Shown here piece by piece: positions 42,382 through 52,884 of a DNA stretch of 64,000 nt. The notes beneath the pieces were generated by a model that saw only the letters and a list, made by a program, of their open reading frames with translations, was not told the origin of the DNA and did no database searches. The DNA lies in assembly GCF_016239305.1 (NCBI RefSeq), contig NZ_JAEHOQ010000014.1, positions 46,805 through 110,804 on the forward strand. The letters run 5' to 3'. How positions within the stretch are numbered: position 1 is the first letter of the stretch; each line of letters begins with the position of its first letter. The stretch comes from Proteus vulgaris (GTDB lineage: Bacteria > Pseudomonadota > Gammaproteobacteria > Enterobacterales > Enterobacteriaceae). The position numbers were made by a program, and so were the translations under genes.

Positions 42382-43011
42382 TTATTGCTGTGCTACTACT
42401 GGTTGAGTTACACCTTGCTCATTCAGTGGTGCTTCATTTTGTGGTGCATTATAAATACGACGATCTAACTCGTACTGTTGTAACATTAAGCCAAGACGCT
42501 GATTGCGCTCTTGTAAACGTGTTTGCTGGTCTTTGCCTAAAGTATCGTTTTGAAGATTTAAACTTACTGGCGCACCTGAACCCATAATAGGTTGGGTATT
42601 AAATACAGGTGTGTCTACTTGGAAATCTTCAGAACCATTCTTTCCATTATATTGCTGAACACCAACAATAACAGCTAATGAAACACAAGCCGCGACACCG
42701 ATTTGAGTTAACTGACTTGCCCAAGGACGTAACGTTTGTAAGAAAGAGTGCTGACGCCATTGTGATGGCGCAGGTTGCTGCTCTCGTTGTTGTTCAGGAC
42801 TTATGCGGACAGGTTCATTCTCTAAAGCGAGCGCAACGCGACTTGCGATATCAAAGTGGACTACTTCACCTACATCACCACGCATTGTGTCACGAATTAA
42901 ATGGTAACGTTGCCATGTCTCTTTCATGGAGTCATCACGCGCAATTGTTCCCATTAATTCTTTATCAAGAACTTCGCCATCCATAAATGCAGAAAGTTTT
43001 TCTTTTTGCAT
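42382..43011 (-). CDS. rseA: RseA, anti-sigma-E factor
   Basis: Single-pass membrane protein that holds sigma-E until DegS and RseP cut it. The start MQKEKLSAFMDGEVLD is the family start with a GAAAGG site; a 14-codon extension was rejected because it would overlap rpoE. The cytoplasmic anti-sigma domain (1-90) contains WQRYHLIRDTMRGD; the transmembrane segment (about 104-121) is GVAACVSLAVIVGVQ; a periplasmic domain rich in Gln follows. Length 209. Confidence 0.95.
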   Translation of the reverse strand: MQKEKLSAFMDGEVLDKELMGTIARDDSMKETWQRYHLIRDTMRGDVGEVVHFDIASRVALALENEPVRISPEQQREQQPAPSQWRQHSFLQTLRPWASQLTQIGVAACVSLAVIVGVQQYNGKNGSEDFQVDTPVFNTQPIMGSGAPVSLNLQNDTLGKDQQTRLQERNQRLGLMLQQYELDRRIYNAPQNEAPLNEQGVTQPVVAQQ

Positions 43012-43049
43012 GTAAAAGTACCTTTCAGTCAATGATGGTTCACCCACAA

Positions 43050-43628
43050 TCAAAACTCTTGTATTAATGGTTGAACCTTATTATCAATAGCTTCTCGCGC
43101 CCTAAAAATACGTGAACGTACTGTTCCGACAGGGCAATCCATAATGACGGCTATCTCTTCATAGCTCAGTCCATCAAGTTCCCGAAGTGTTATAGCAACC
43201 CTTAAATCTTCAGGTAATGACTCTATGGTGTGAAAAACTACTCTCCGTAACTCTTCAGACAACATTAAATTCTCAGGGTTCGAAATTTCTTTTAATGCGT
43301 TTGGTGATTCAAAATTTTCAACATCACTCGCATCTAAATCATTCGAAGGCGGACGTCGCCCTTGTGCGACCAGATAATTTTTTGCAGTATTCACCGCAAT
43401 GCGGTAAAGCCATGTATAAAAAGCACTATCACCACGAAAAGAACCTATGGCACGGTAAGCTTTAATAAAGGCTTCCTGCGAAACATCTGGCACATCACCC
43501 TGTGGTACATAACGGGAAATCAGGCTTGCTACCTTGTGTTGATAGCGGATAACCAGCAAATTAAACGCATTCTGGTCACCATTTTGTACCTTTTCAACCA
43601 ACATTTGGTCCGTTAACTGCTCGCTCAT
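43050..43628 (-). CDS. rpoE: RpoE, extracytoplasmic stress sigma factor
   Basis: Sigma-E (sigma-24), directing envelope stress genes. The 192 residues include region 2 (FNLLVIRYQHKVASLISRY, DVSQEAFIKAYRAI, FYTWLYRIAVNTAKNYL) and region 4 (LRELDGLSYEEIAVIMDCPVG, VRSRIFRAREAI). The start MSEQLTDQMLVEKVQ is standard. It is first in rpoE-rseABC and has its own sigma-E promoter. Confidence 0.98.
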   Translation of the reverse strand: MSEQLTDQMLVEKVQNGDQNAFNLLVIRYQHKVASLISRYVPQGDVPDVSQEAFIKAYRAIGSFRGDSAFYTWLYRIAVNTAKNYLVAQGRRPPSNDLDASDVENFESPNALKEISNPENLMLSEELRRVVFHTIESLPEDLRVAITLRELDGLSYEEIAVIMDCPVGTVRSRIFRAREAIDNKVQPLIQEF

Positions 43629-43727
43629 TAGAGATGGACTCTCCCGAAGTCAAGCTTCGCACTATTTTTAAATGACTCCGTCATATTTACTCTCGTTATT
43701 CCTTCTCGTTTTTATGAGCTACGTGAC

Positions 43728-43754
43728 TTAGAGCGTAAAAATAGTATGAAGTTC
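43728..43754 (-). promoter_or_regulatory. Sigma-E promoter of rpoE
   Basis: Minus strand GAACTT (43754-43749), a 16-bp spacer, and TCTAA (43732-43728) match the sigma-E consensus GGAACTT-N16-TCAAA and closely resemble the E. coli rpoE autoregulated promoter. It lies about 100 bp before rpoE. Confidence 0.8.
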
Positions 43755-43923
43755 AATTCAATCATTATTTTAAGAGATGAATCACAAAAAAATTATCAGG
43801 GTGATCACCGACCAACATGCAATTTGCCAATAAAGAAACGATAACACAATGATATTATTTAGATATATACGATTACTTACAACAATATATATTATCTTAA
43901 ACAATGTAATATTAAATATAGAT

Positions 43924-44679
43924 TTAATAATATAAATAAAAGTCAGTTACCCAAGATTGAAACTTATCAGTGTAATGACCTTCATTATGACGAATAATAA
44001 GCTCTTCTATATTACATTCAATGCAACTTTCACTTTGCTTTTGAAAAGCTAACAATATTCGATGATAAGGTTTGTCTGCACTATCTTTGATATTCACTCG
44101 TTTGGCAATATTCCATCCTTTTTTTTCTGCTATTTCAATAAATTGTTCACCAATAGCATAGGGCAACACCACACAAAATAAACCGTTATCTGTAATAAGT
44201 GATTGTGCACTGTCCAATAATCCCTCATGCGTTAACGTTTTGGTATAACGAGCTTGTTCACGAATATCATTGCGACAAGCAATTGCTGGCTCAAAATAAG
44301 GAGGATTACTGACAATTAAATCATATTTATCTTGTGTTTGTTCTACATAATGATGAATATCACAATGATAAATATGAATTAATGAACACCATTGTGATGC
44401 TTGGGCATTATCTGTAGCTTGTAATGCTGCGTTTTCATCAAGTTCAATGCCATCAATAGACTCAATTTGGTTTGCCCGTTGAGCCAACATTAAAGCAACT
44501 AATCCACTTCCCGTACCGATATCAAGAGCTTTTTTTACATTTTCAATAGGTGCCCAAGCACCTAATAAGACACCATCTGTCCCGACTTTCATTTCACACT
44601 TATCATGAGCAACAAAAAATTGTTTAAATGTAAAACCGCCTTTGCGTAATCCCGCTTTTTTCACTTTCTTTTGATTCAT
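43924..44679 (-). CDS. trmN: TrmN (YfiC), tRNA1(Val) m6A37 methyltransferase
   Basis: SAM-dependent N6-methylation of A37 of tRNA-Val. The 251 residues have the SAM motif LDIGTGSGLVALMLAQ and the catalytic NPPYF motif. The N-terminal GGFTFKQFFVAHDKCEMKVGTDGVLLGAW matches the family apart from extra lysine-rich residues at the start. It is divergent from srmB, as in E. coli. Confidence 0.92.
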   Translation of the reverse strand: MNQKKVKKAGLRKGGFTFKQFFVAHDKCEMKVGTDGVLLGAWAPIENVKKALDIGTGSGLVALMLAQRANQIESIDGIELDENAALQATDNAQASQWCSLIHIYHCDIHHYVEQTQDKYDLIVSNPPYFEPAIACRNDIREQARYTKTLTHEGLLDSAQSLITDNGLFCVVLPYAIGEQFIEIAEKKGWNIAKRVNIKDSADKPYHRILLAFQKQSESCIECNIEELIIRHNEGHYTDKFQSWVTDFYLYY

Positions 44680-44943
44680 CTATTGGCTCTATTGATTCGT
44701 ATTACTATCTCTTTTTTATTACTTATCATTCATGTCATTGAAAAAGAGATATATGGTATGATAAAGCTTCTGCAACCCCTATCTTAACATTAAACTATTT
44801 GTATACGATGCGCGCTTATTTAGATTAAGCCTAAAAACAACGAATACCTTCGTCTATCGGTAATATATAATGTGATAGCGGTAAATCTGCTGGCTTTTAG
44901 CAGGGGATAATGTCAAAATCCGCGCCCTAAACAGAGGTATACA

Positions 44944-46308
44944 ATGACAGCCACGACATTTTCTAGTCTTGAACTTGATGAAAGTTTATTGACCGCATTA
45001 GAAGAAAAAGGATATCAACGTCCTACTGCAATTCAAGCAGATGCTATTCCAGCAGCAATGGATGGACGTGATATTTTAGGCTCTGCGCCAACAGGCACAG
45101 GGAAAACTGCGGCCTTTTTGCTTCCGGCAATTCAACACTTGCTTGATTACCCACGTAAAAAATCAGGCCCGCCACGTATTCTTATCCTGACACCAACACG
45201 CGAACTTGCCATGCAAGTTGCCGAGCAGGCAAAAGAATTATGTGCGCATACACATTTAGATATCGCCACTATCACGGGCGGTGTTGCTTATATGAATCAC
45301 GCTGAAGTTTTCAGCGAAAATCAAGATATCGTTGTTGCAACAACAGGTCGTTTATTACAGTACATCAAAGAAGAAAATTTTGACTGCCGCGCGGTAGAAA
45401 TGCTGATTTTAGATGAAGCAGACCGTATGTTAGATATGGGTTTTGCTAATGATATTGAAACCATTGCGGGCGAAACTCGCTGGCGCAAACAGACATTATT
45501 GTTCTCTGCAACACTTGAAGGTAATGCCGTCATTGATTTTGCACAACGTATCCTTAATGAACCTGTTGAACTGAATGCAGATCCGTCACGTCGTGAACGT
45601 AAAAAAATTCAGCAGTTCTATTATCATGCTGATAACCTTGAACATAAAACAGCATTACTGGCAGCATTGCTAAAGCAAGATGATGTTAAAAAATCGATTG
45701 TCTTTGTACGTAAAAGAGAACGAGTAAGAGAACTCGTCTCTGCATTAGAAAAACAAGGTATTAAATGTAGCTATCTTGAAGGTGAGATGGCGCAAACACA
45801 ACGTAATGATGCAATAAAACGATTAGAATCAGGCCAAATGAATGTATTAGTCGCGACAGATGTTGCTTCTCGTGGTCTTGATTTAGACGACATCACTCAT
45901 GTGTTTAACTTTGATTTACCTCGTACTGCTGACGTCTATTTGCACCGTATTGGTCGTACAGGACGTGCGGGCCGTAAAGGTATCGCTATCTCATTGGTTG
46001 AAGCACACGATCATCCATTATTAGGTAAGATTGGCCGTTATGTTCAAGAGCCAATTAAATACCGTGTTGTCGCTGAGCTACGTCCAACCACTAAAGCACC
46101 GAGTCAAAAAGCAACGTTTAAACCATCTAAAAAAGTGCTGGCTAAACGTAAAGCGAAAAAAGACGAAGAGAAAAAAACAGTTAAAGAGAAAGTACGCGCT
46201 CGCGATCGTAAAAATATTGGTAAGCGTCGTAAAACGGCAACCAATAGCACGACAAAAAGTGTAGCACCAGTAAACTCAGCAAAAGAAACGCTAACAGATA
46301 GCGAATAG
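44944..46308 (+). CDS. srmB: SrmB, DEAD-box RNA helicase for 50S assembly
   Basis: ATP-dependent RNA helicase in early large-subunit assembly. The 454 residues show the full motif set: Q motif and PTAIQADAIP, motif I APTGTGKT, Ia PTRELAMQV, II DEAD, III SAT, V ATDVASRGLD and VI HRIGRTGRAG. A basic C-terminal tail of about 70 residues (KKVLAKRKAKKDEEKK) is typical of SrmB. A hairpin terminator follows. Confidence 0.95.
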   Translation: MTATTFSSLELDESLLTALEEKGYQRPTAIQADAIPAAMDGRDILGSAPTGTGKTAAFLLPAIQHLLDYPRKKSGPPRILILTPTRELAMQVAEQAKELCAHTHLDIATITGGVAYMNHAEVFSENQDIVVATTGRLLQYIKEENFDCRAVEMLILDEADRMLDMGFANDIETIAGETRWRKQTLLFSATLEGNAVIDFAQRILNEPVELNADPSRRERKKIQQFYYHADNLEHKTALLAALLKQDDVKKSIVFVRKRERVRELVSALEKQGIKCSYLEGEMAQTQRNDAIKRLESGQMNVLVATDVASRGLDLDDITHVFNFDLPRTADVYLHRIGRTGRAGRKGIAISLVEAHDHPLLGKIGRYVQEPIKYRVVAELRPTTKAPSQKATFKPSKKVLAKRKAKKDEEKKTVKEKVRARDRKNIGKRRKTATNSTTKSVAPVNSAKETLTDSE

Positions 46309-46334
46309 TCTGCATTATTTCTTCATTTATTTAG

Positions 46335-46367
46335 AACCGTAGCGAATTAATATCGCTACGGTTTTTT
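46335..46367 (+). terminator. srmB terminator
   Basis: Perfect 11-bp arms AACCGTAGCGA (46335-46345) and TCGCTACGGTT (46353-46363) followed by a run of T to 46367. Confidence 0.92.
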
Positions 46368-46397
46368 ATTATTCAATAATGTTTATCGTGTATAAAA

Positions 46398-46425
46398 AAA
46401 GCCCGATATTTTCATATCGAGCTTT
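46398..46425 (-). terminator. grcA terminator
   Basis: Arms AAAGCCCGATAT (46398-46409) and ATATCGAGCTTT (46414-46425), pairing with one mismatch; on the minus strand a T-run (46400-46394) follows. It is 28 bp beyond the grcA stop. Confidence 0.88.
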
Positions 46426-46453
46426 GGTATTAACTTATTACTTTAGTGAGAAA

Positions 46454-46837
46454 TTACAGGCTTTCAGTGAAAGTACGAGTAATAACATCACGTTGCTGTT
46501 CTGGAGTCAGTGAATTAAAACGCACTGCATAACCAGAAACACGAATAGTTAATTGAGGATATTTCTCAGGATTGTTAACTGCATCTTCCAATGTTTCACG
46601 GCTTAATACGTTAACGTTAAGGTGTTGACCACCTTCTACACGAACAACCGGTTTAGATTCTACAGGTACTTCACGGTATTCGATATTGCCTAACTCTTTA
46701 CGGTTAATCACTTGGCCTTCTTCAAAGCCTTTTTTAGCACAGATGCAACGAGCTTCGCCGTTTTCATCATCTAATAACCAGAAAGAGTGTAATAAATCGT
46801 CGTTATCAGCTTTAGTAATTTGGATACCAGTAATCAT
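46454..46837 (-). CDS. grcA: GrcA (YfiD), autonomous glycyl radical cofactor
   Basis: Stress-induced spare part that restores pyruvate formate-lyase damaged by oxygen. The 127-residue form from [11 protein letters not shown] has an ideal GGAGG site; a 12-codon longer frame is not used. The glycyl radical site lies in [19 protein letters not shown] near the C-terminus. A perfect FNR box upstream predicts induction at low oxygen. Confidence 0.97.
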   Translation of the reverse strand: MITGIQITKADNDDLLHSFWLLDDENGEARCICAKKGFEEGQVINRKELGNIEYREVPVESKPVVRVEGGQHLNVNVLSRETLEDAVNNPEKYPQLTIRVSGYAVRFNSLTPEQQRDVITRTFTESL

Positions 46838-46922
46838 TTCGACCTCCAATATGGGCACAAAATCAAATTCCAATCTCGTATCAGAACTTGGGTATTTGGT
46901 CTAACCAATGTTTCTATCTACT

Positions 46923-46964
46923 TATATACCAGTATAAATGGCGCCATTCTTTGATTAATATCAA
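46923..46964 (-). promoter_or_regulatory. FNR-activated promoter of grcA
   Basis: TTGATTAATATCAA at 46951-46964 is a perfect FNR palindrome (TTGAT-N4-ATCAA). On the minus strand a TATATA -10 element (46928-46923) is placed so that the box is centred near -41.5, the class II activation position. E. coli yfiD is also FNR-activated. Confidence 0.85.
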
Positions 46965-47171
46965 TAAAATTCATAAGCACTTTGCTGATCAAGGCGCAAA
47001 GTGTTGTTTTAAATCAATAATCATTCCCTCTTCATTTGCAATTTTTTTTGTAAATTTTAAAAGAAAATTTGAAAATTCAATTAATTCTAATTTTTAAACC
47101 GTTATATTTTCATTCATTCAATGAAATCTGTAAGCTTAGGCACTATAAGATATCAATAAGGATTTTATGTT

Positions 47172-47852
47172 ATGACTACCGCATTAACTTGGCATGATGT
47201 AATCGGTGCTGAAAAAGAAAAGCCTTACTTTCATCAAATTATGTCTCAAGTCGCACAACAAAGAGAAGCCGGCAAAATTATTTATCCCCCTCAAGAAGAC
47301 GTTTTTAATGCTTTTCGTTTTACGCCTTTTGAAAATGTGAATGTTGTTATTTTAGGACAAGATCCTTATCACGGCCCAAATCAAGCTCATGGACTCTCTT
47401 TTTCAGTACGCCCAGGTGTACCTGCTCCCCCTTCACTCGTTAACATGTATAAAGAGCTTGAAAAAGAATACCCTGATTTTAGACGCCCTAACCATGGCTA
47501 TTTAGAAAGCTGGGCAAAACAAGGGGTTTTATTGCTTAATACCGTATTGACCGTAGAGAAAGGCCAAGCACATTCTCACGCTAATTATGGTTGGGAAATA
47601 TTTACAGATGCTGTTATTGAACAAATTAATCAGCGTAGAGAGGGGGTTATTTTCCTACTTTGGGGAGCACATGCTCAGAAAAAAGGTCGTTTTATTGATA
47701 CAAATAAACACGTTATCTTAAAAGCTCCTCACCCATCACCACTTTCTGCACATAGAGGCTTTTTAGGCTGTGGTCATTTTAAACAGGCTAATGATATTTT
47801 ACAGCAACAAGGCCGAACACCTATCAATTGGTATCTCGACTCGATTGAGTAA
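47172..47852 (+). CDS. ung: Ung, uracil-DNA glycosylase
   Basis: Removes uracil from DNA. Family 1 motifs are complete: the catalytic water-activating [18 protein letters not shown], and the leucine-loop [14 protein letters not shown]. Length 226 is standard. The gene diverges from grcA, as in E. coli, and ends before a 13-bp stem. Confidence 0.97.
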   Translation: MTTALTWHDVIGAEKEKPYFHQIMSQVAQQREAGKIIYPPQEDVFNAFRFTPFENVNVVILGQDPYHGPNQAHGLSFSVRPGVPAPPSLVNMYKELEKEYPDFRRPNHGYLESWAKQGVLLLNTVLTVEKGQAHSHANYGWEIFTDAVIEQINQRREGVIFLLWGAHAQKKGRFIDTNKHVILKAPHPSPLSAHRGFLGCGHFKQANDILQQQGRTPINWYLDSIE

Positions 47853-47872
47853 CTCCTGTCTTTAAAAACATA

Positions 47873-47920
47873 AAACCGCACAATAACAAGAAGATTTATA
47901 AACTTCATATTGTGCGGTTT
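47873..47920 (+). terminator. Terminator between ung and grpE
   Basis: Perfect 13-bp arms AAACCGCACAATA (47873-47885) and TATTGTGCGGTTT (47908-47920) between converging genes; it can serve both. The 22-base loop is larger than usual. Confidence 0.78.
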
Positions 47921-47969
47921 ACTTTATCTACACCTAATAAAACGTGTAATAACGAATACTTTATTAATG

Positions 47970-48581
47970 CTATTTAGAAACAATAACCATAGCTGGGCGT
48001 AATAAACGACCATTTAAGGTATATCCTTTTTGCATAACATCAACAACATGATTAGATTCATGTTCAGGGCTATCAATCAATGTCATCGCTTGGTGAACAT
48101 CGGGGTTGAATGCCACATTTTTTTCTTCAACCACTTCAATGCCAAATTTACGAACGGCATCTAAGAATGACTTCAGTGTTAACTCTAACCCTTCAATCAT
48201 TGGTTTTTGCGATTCATTTTCATGATCAGCGGCAGATAAAGCGCGCTCTAAATTATCAAGTACTGGCAATAACTCATTAGAAAATTTTTCAAGTGCAAAT
48301 TTATGTGCTTTCTCAATATCTTGTTGAGTACGACGACGCACATTTTCAACTTCAGCTAAAGCACGGGCCATGGCTTCACGCTCTGTTTTTTGTGATTGCT
48401 CCAGTTGTTTTTCAAGAGAATCAATACGCGCTAATGCCTCAACTAATTCAGCTTGAGCATTGAAATCCGCTTGTGCTTCTTCGGTCATTACCTGCTCTTG
48501 AGAATCATCCATTACAGATCCCATTCCTTCTTTTTCTTTTGAGACTTGCTCTTCATGTACATTTTGTTCTTTACTACTCAT
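47970..48581 (-). CDS. grpE: GrpE, DnaK nucleotide exchange factor
   Basis: Exchanges ADP for ATP on DnaK. The start [11 protein letters not shown] is chosen over an ATG two codons upstream because of GGAG spacing. The acidic N-terminus leads into the long coiled coil (about 45-100) and the beta-wing domain with FNPDVHQAM and [25 protein letters not shown]. Length 203. A heat-shock promoter lies directly upstream; it diverges from nadK. Confidence 0.96.
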   Translation of the reverse strand: MSSKEQNVHEEQVSKEKEGMGSVMDDSQEQVMTEEAQADFNAQAELVEALARIDSLEKQLEQSQKTEREAMARALAEVENVRRRTQQDIEKAHKFALEKFSNELLPVLDNLERALSAADHENESQKPMIEGLELTLKSFLDAVRKFGIEVVEEKNVAFNPDVHQAMTLIDSPEHESNHVVDVMQKGYTLNGRLLRPAMVIVSK

Positions 48582-48626
48582 GAACATCTCCGCGTAGTTT
48601 TGGTATTCATCTTCATATTTAGTTTA

Positions 48627-48654
48627 TTATGGGGATCAATAAACGGGTTTCAAG
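48627..48654 (-). promoter_or_regulatory. Sigma-32 heat-shock promoter of grpE
   Basis: Minus strand CTTGAAA (48654-48648), a 13-bp spacer, and CCCCATAA (48634-48627) match the sigma-32 consensus closely. It is 46 bp before the grpE start. Confidence 0.9.
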
Positions 48655-48681
48655 GAATTGGCGCAAAACGAGGGTAAAAAA

Positions 48682-49581
48682 ATGCCAGATAATACCGTAA
48701 CAGAAAAAAAACACTTTAAATGCATTGGCATTGTCGGCCATCCCCGCCACCCTGAGGCACTTTCAACACATGAAATGCTTTATCATTGGCTACAAGCTCA
48801 AGGCTATGATGTTATTATTGATACACAAGTCGCTCAAGAGCTAAAACTTGAAAATGCACAAACGGGTGATTTAACACAAGTGGGTAAAGTCGCTGATCTC
48901 GTTATTGTCGTCGGGGGTGATGGCAACATGCTCGGTGCTGCGCGTGTGTTATCACGCTATAATATCAAAGTCATTGGCGTTAACCGTGGTAACTTAGGTT
49001 TTCTTACTGATCTTGATCCAGATAATGCCTTACAACAATTAACCAATGTCTTAGCAGGGCACTATCGTGAAGAAAAACGCTTCTTACTTGAAGCTCGAGT
49101 CTGCGCAGAAGGTCAAAGAACACGCATTGGTACAGCGATAAATGAAGTGGTACTTCATCCTGGTAAAGTGGCTCATATGATTGAGTTTGAGGTTTATATT
49201 GATGATCGCTTTGCCTTTTCACAGCGTTCTGACGGCTTAATTATTGCTACCCCCACAGGTTCAACCGCCTATTCATTGTCTGCTGGGGGCCCTATTTTAA
49301 CGCCCAATCTTGATGCTATTGCGCTTGTACCTATGTTTCCCCACACTCTGTCAGCACGCCCTTTAGTTATCAGTAGCGATAGCCAAATTCGCCTAAAATT
49401 CTCACAAACAAATATCGATTATGAAGTAAGTTGTGATAGCCAATTAGTGTTACCTATTAAAGAAGGCGATGAAGTCATCATTAAACGCAGCCGTCAAAAA
49501 CTCAATTTGGTTCATCCGACTGATTATAATTATTTTAATACACTTAGCTCAAAATTAGGCTGGTCAAAAAAAATGTTCTAA
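48682..49581 (+). CDS. nadK: NadK, NAD kinase
   Basis: Phosphorylates NAD to NADP. The ATG at 48682 (after GAGGGT) is preferred to a TTG eight codons earlier. Motifs: the [13 protein letters not shown] nucleotide-binding loop, [11 protein letters not shown], and the second conserved [16 protein letters not shown]. Length 299. It is divergent from grpE and precedes recN. Confidence 0.96.
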   Translation: MPDNTVTEKKHFKCIGIVGHPRHPEALSTHEMLYHWLQAQGYDVIIDTQVAQELKLENAQTGDLTQVGKVADLVIVVGGDGNMLGAARVLSRYNIKVIGVNRGNLGFLTDLDPDNALQQLTNVLAGHYREEKRFLLEARVCAEGQRTRIGTAINEVVLHPGKVAHMIEFEVYIDDRFAFSQRSDGLIIATPTGSTAYSLSAGGPILTPNLDAIALVPMFPHTLSARPLVISSDSQIRLKFSQTNIDYEVSCDSQLVLPIKEGDEVIIKRSRQKLNLVHPTDYNYFNTLSSKLGWSKKMF

Positions 49582-49600
49582 TTTTTGTGCCTCACTACTT

Positions 49601-49640
49601 TACTGTATAAAAAACCAGTTTATACTGTATGTAATTACAG
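49601..49640 (+). promoter_or_regulatory. Two LexA (SOS) boxes of recN
   Basis: A perfect core CTGT-N8-ACAG occurs at 49625-49640, within TACTGTATGTAATTACAG (from 49623). A near-perfect second box, CTGT-N8-CCAG, lies at 49603-49618. Two or more SOS boxes before recN are usual and give tight induction by DNA damage. Confidence 0.88.
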
Positions 49641-49668
49641 ATATGTTTTTATACACAGGAGAGGCACT

Positions 49669-51330
49669 ATGCTGACTCAATTAACTATTAGTCATTTTGC
49701 CATAGTCCGTGAACTTGAAATCGATTTTTCTGGCGGCATGACTACCATTACGGGTGAAACGGGTGCGGGTAAATCTATTGCCATTGATGCACTAGGTTTA
49801 TGCTTAGGTAACCGTGGTGATGCCAATATGGTGCGCCCAGGTGCAGCTAGAGCAGATTTATGTGCACGATTCTCACTCTCTGACACGCCGTCGGCACAGC
49901 GTTGGCTTGAAGAACATCATCTTGATGATCATAACGAATGCCTATTAAGAAGAACCATCTCTGCTGATGGGCGTTCTCGTGGTTTTATCAACGGTACTTC
50001 CGTACCCCTTTCACAATTAAGAGAGCTAGGTTCTTTACTTATCCAAATTCATGGGCAACATGCTCATCAGCAACTTTTAGAACCTCGTTATCAAAAACAA
50101 CTGCTTGATATTTATGCTCATGAACCTGCTTTATTAAAAAGCATGAAGTCAGCCTATCAAACATGGCATCAAAGTTGTCAGACATTGGCCTCGTTTCAAC
50201 AACTCTCTCTAGAAAGAGAAGCAAGACAACAACTTGTTGATTATCATTTAAAAGAGCTCAATGAATTCCAACCAGTACAAGGTGAATATCCTGAATTAGA
50301 TCAAGAATATAAACGTCTATCTAACTGTGGACAATTTTTGACCTTAAGCCAAAATAGCTTGCAACTCTTAAGTGACAACGAAGAGCAAAATATTTTAAGT
50401 ATGCTCAATGTCGCTAAACATGAAATTGCAGAACTTACCTCTATGGAGAGTCAATTTAATTCATTATTAGAGATGCTAGAAGAAGCCACAATTCAAATTA
50501 GTGAAGTTAGTGACGAACTTCGCCACTATAGCGATCGTTTAGAAATGGATCCTAATCGCTTATTTGAAGTTGAAAAACGTATGTCTAAATACATTAGTTT
50601 GTCACGTAAACATCGCGTAGCACCTGAAGAATTATATGTCCTTCATCAGCAATTAATTGAAGAGAAAAATGCTTTACTTCGCCAAAATGATGATTGTGAA
50701 ACGTTAATCGAACAAGTGAAAGCAGATCATTTAATTGCGTTAAATATTGCTAAACAATTACATCAGGTTCGCCAACAATATGCTAATGAACTAAGCCAAC
50801 TTATCACTAACAGTATGCATCAGTTATCAATGCCTCATGGTTATTTCACCGTTGATACTTACTTTGATGACAGTTCACTACAAATCGACGGTGCCACAAA
50901 AGTTGAGTTTAATGTCACCACAAATCCTGGACAACCTCACCAAGCTCTTTCTAAAGTGGCTTCTGGTGGTGAGCTATCTCGCATTGCACTCGCAATTCAA
51001 GTGATCACAGCGAAAAAAATGGATACACCAGCCTTAATTTTCGATGAAGTGGATGTGGGGATCAGTGGCCCTACAGCCGCAATTGTAGGAAAATTATTAC
51101 GAGAATTGGGTGAATCAACTCAAGTAATGTGTGTCACTCACTTACCTCAAGTAGCCGGCTGTGGACATCAACACTATTTTGTTAATAAAGAAACAAACGG
51201 TGAAGAAACAGAAACCTCAATGAAACTATTATCGAGAAAAGAACGTTTACAAGAGCTCGCCCGTTTATTAGCAGGAAGTGAAGTCACCAAAAATACCTTA
51301 GCAAATGCGAAAGATTTGTTGGCTGCATAA
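49669..51330 (+). CDS. recN: RecN, SMC-like DNA repair protein
   Basis: SOS-induced SMC-family protein acting in double-strand break repair. The start [20 protein letters not shown] is the family start with an AGGAGAGG site; the open frame extends 28 codons upstream through the SOS boxes and is not used. Walker A is [13 protein letters not shown] near residue 30; a long coiled coil follows; the C-terminal ABC half has [17 protein letters not shown] and [15 protein letters not shown]. Length 553. Confidence 0.97.
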   Translation: MLTQLTISHFAIVRELEIDFSGGMTTITGETGAGKSIAIDALGLCLGNRGDANMVRPGAARADLCARFSLSDTPSAQRWLEEHHLDDHNECLLRRTISADGRSRGFINGTSVPLSQLRELGSLLIQIHGQHAHQQLLEPRYQKQLLDIYAHEPALLKSMKSAYQTWHQSCQTLASFQQLSLEREARQQLVDYHLKELNEFQPVQGEYPELDQEYKRLSNCGQFLTLSQNSLQLLSDNEEQNILSMLNVAKHEIAELTSMESQFNSLLEMLEEATIQISEVSDELRHYSDRLEMDPNRLFEVEKRMSKYISLSRKHRVAPEELYVLHQQLIEEKNALLRQNDDCETLIEQVKADHLIALNIAKQLHQVRQQYANELSQLITNSMHQLSMPHGYFTVDTYFDDSSLQIDGATKVEFNVTTNPGQPHQALSKVASGGELSRIALAIQVITAKKMDTPALIFDEVDVGISGPTAAIVGKLLRELGESTQVMCVTHLPQVAGCGHQHYFVNKETNGEETETSMKLLSRKERLQELARLLAGSEVTKNTLANAKDLLAA

Positions 51331-51353
51331 CGATTAACAAACTTTTATTGATA

Positions 51354-51428
51354 TTTAGGGTCATAGGCAGAGCGTGAAAGGTTTTCAATTGCTGCGTTGT
51401 CGATTATCATCGTCACTATGACCCTAAA
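51354..51428 (+). promoter_or_regulatory. Large structured leader upstream of bamE
   Basis: Perfect 13-base arms TTTAGGGTCATAG (51354-51366) and CTATGACCCTAAA (51416-51428) enclose 49 nt that can form smaller stems (TGAAA/TTTCA, GCAG/CTGC, CGAT/ATCG). The right arm touches the AAGG ribosome site of bamE, so the fold could influence its translation. No terminator T-run follows. I do not recognise an RNA family. Confidence 0.55.
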
Positions 51429-51443
51429 AGGAATGTAATAACC

Positions 51444-51806
51444 ATGCGTTTTAAACTGTTAAAAGTTGCCGCCTTATCTTTAGTCGTAATGACTTCAGGT
51501 TGCTCTATGTTCGAGAGACTGGTTTATCACCCAGATATCAATCAGGGAAATTATTTGACACCAGCCGAAGTCGCAAAAGTTCAGCAAGGAATGACACAGC
51601 AGCAAGTTCAATTTGCCCTTGGTACGCCAATGCTTAAAGATCCTTTCGGAAGCCAAACTTGGTATTATGTTTTCCGTGAAGAGCCCGGTCACCAGAAAGT
51701 ACGTCAAGAAACGCTGACACTAACTTTTGATAGCAATGGCATACTGACTAAGATTGACAAGCAAGGCAATATGCCTAATTTCTCAGCGCCTGCAACAAAA
51801 GCATAA
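51444..51806 (+). CDS. bamE: BamE (SmpA), BAM complex lipoprotein
   Basis: Outer-membrane lipoprotein supporting BamA/BamD in beta-barrel insertion. A signal peptide with lipobox [10 protein letters not shown] puts the acylated cysteine near residue 20; the mature part has the typical [25 protein letters not shown] and [12 protein letters not shown]. Length 120. It follows recN as in E. coli and has a strong downstream hairpin. Confidence 0.95.
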   Translation: MRFKLLKVAALSLVVMTSGCSMFERLVYHPDINQGNYLTPAEVAKVQQGMTQQQVQFALGTPMLKDPFGSQTWYYVFREEPGHQKVRQETLTLTFDSNGILTKIDKQGNMPNFSAPATKA

Positions 51807-51861
51807 TGCTGTCATTGCGCTAAGAAAACTTAGTTTTGTATAAGATTGGCAAAAACGAATT

Positions 51862-51900
51862 GCACCCCATACGTTAAACTTTACGTTGGGGTGTGTTTTT
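51862..51900 (+). terminator. bamE terminator
   Basis: Stem built from GCACCCC and ACGT (51862-51874) against ACGT and GGGGTGT (51883-51893), followed by a T-run starting at 51896. Confidence 0.8.
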
Positions 51901-52008
51901 ATAAAGAGAAAATGCTTTATAGCAGTGCTGTCTTTCATTGTATCCGTCTGTAACCAAACGGCCTATCAATCTAGTATGTGACGTCCCTATCTTGGGCAAA
52001 GCATGATA

Positions 52009-52302
52009 TTAATCCGCTTTTTGTCGTGCTTTTTCTGCACGTTTACGACGCATTTCTTTAGGATCGGCAATTAAAGGTCGATAAATTTCAACTCTATCAC
52101 CGTCTCTCACATTATCACTTAGCTTTGCTGGTCGACTATAAATACCAACTTTATTCTTAGTTAAATCAATATCATTACAAATCGTTAAGATATTTGAAGC
52201 AATAATGGCTTGTTCAACAGTGTCCCCTAGCGTTAGTTCTACAGGGATAAGGTACTGTTTATCGGGTAACGCGTAGGTTACCTCTACCCATATTTTAGTC
52301 AC
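52009..52302 (-). CDS. rnfH: RnfH, ubiquitin-like fold protein (UPF0125)
   Basis: Small beta-grasp protein of 97 residues, function not established; named from association with rnf genes in other bacteria. The order ratA-rnfH is conserved. Recognised by [19 protein letters not shown], and [26 protein letters not shown]; the tail is basic ([16 protein letters not shown]). It overlaps the end of ratA by eight bases. Confidence 0.92.
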   Translation of the reverse strand: MTKIWVEVTYALPDKQYLIPVELTLGDTVEQAIIASNILTICNDIDLTKNKVGIYSRPAKLSDNVRDGDRVEIYRPLIADPKEMRRKRAEKARQKAD

Positions 52303-52729
52303 GATAGATCTCTTTCGCTCTGTGAGTAAATGCTTGAACCATATTGTTCGTTAAATCTTTAAAAATACGGCCAAAAGCTAACTCAATTAATTTATTAGTG
52401 AACTCAAAGTCTAGCTGAAATTCTATCTTACACGCATTATCATCAAGTGCGGTAAACACCCATCCCCCAGTCAATTTACGGAAGGGGCCATCAACAAGAC
52501 GCATATCAACACGTTCATTAGTCTTTAAAAAGTTATGGGTAGTAAATGTTTTACTAATTCCCGCTTTTGAGACATTTATTGATGCAATCATTTCTTCTGG
52601 TGTGCTTTTGATCAGTTTACTTCCAACGCATCCTGGTAGAAAATCAGGATAAGTAAGAACATCATTAACCAGTTTAAACATTTGCTCCGTGCTAAAAGGG
52701 ACGAGAGCAGATCGACTAATCTGAGGCAT
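52295..52729 (-). CDS. ratA: RatA, START-like ribosome association protein
   Basis: SRPBCC/START-fold protein of 144 residues. In E. coli it binds 50S subunits and blocks 70S formation, and relatives are the coenzyme-Q binding Coq10 proteins. Recognised from [31 protein letters not shown] and [13 protein letters not shown]. Divergent from smpB and translationally coupled to rnfH. Confidence 0.92.
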   Translation of the reverse strand: MPQISRSALVPFSTEQMFKLVNDVLTYPDFLPGCVGSKLIKSTPEEMIASINVSKAGISKTFTTHNFLKTNERVDMRLVDGPFRKLTGGWVFTALDDNACKIEFQLDFEFTNKLIELAFGRIFKDLTNNMVQAFTHRAKEIYRD

Positions 52730-52884
52730 AGTTATTCCTGTACGACAACACTGTGTGGATCATATCATTGAACAGTGACTAATTAAAAATCTAATGGAAT
52801 ATAGCTTAAGTTTTATGCAATTGAAAAGAAAACAGTCGGTTAAATGATTTCTTTCTATTGCTCATACAGTATAATGTGGACATT

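Noticed and set aside
46888..47097. 69-codon plus-strand frame in the grcA-ung spacer
   Set aside because: It overlaps the FNR box and grcA promoter, and has no family resemblance.
49585..49668. 28-residue N-terminal extension of RecN
   Set aside because: It reads through both LexA boxes, and the downstream ATG has an excellent ribosome site and the family N-terminus.
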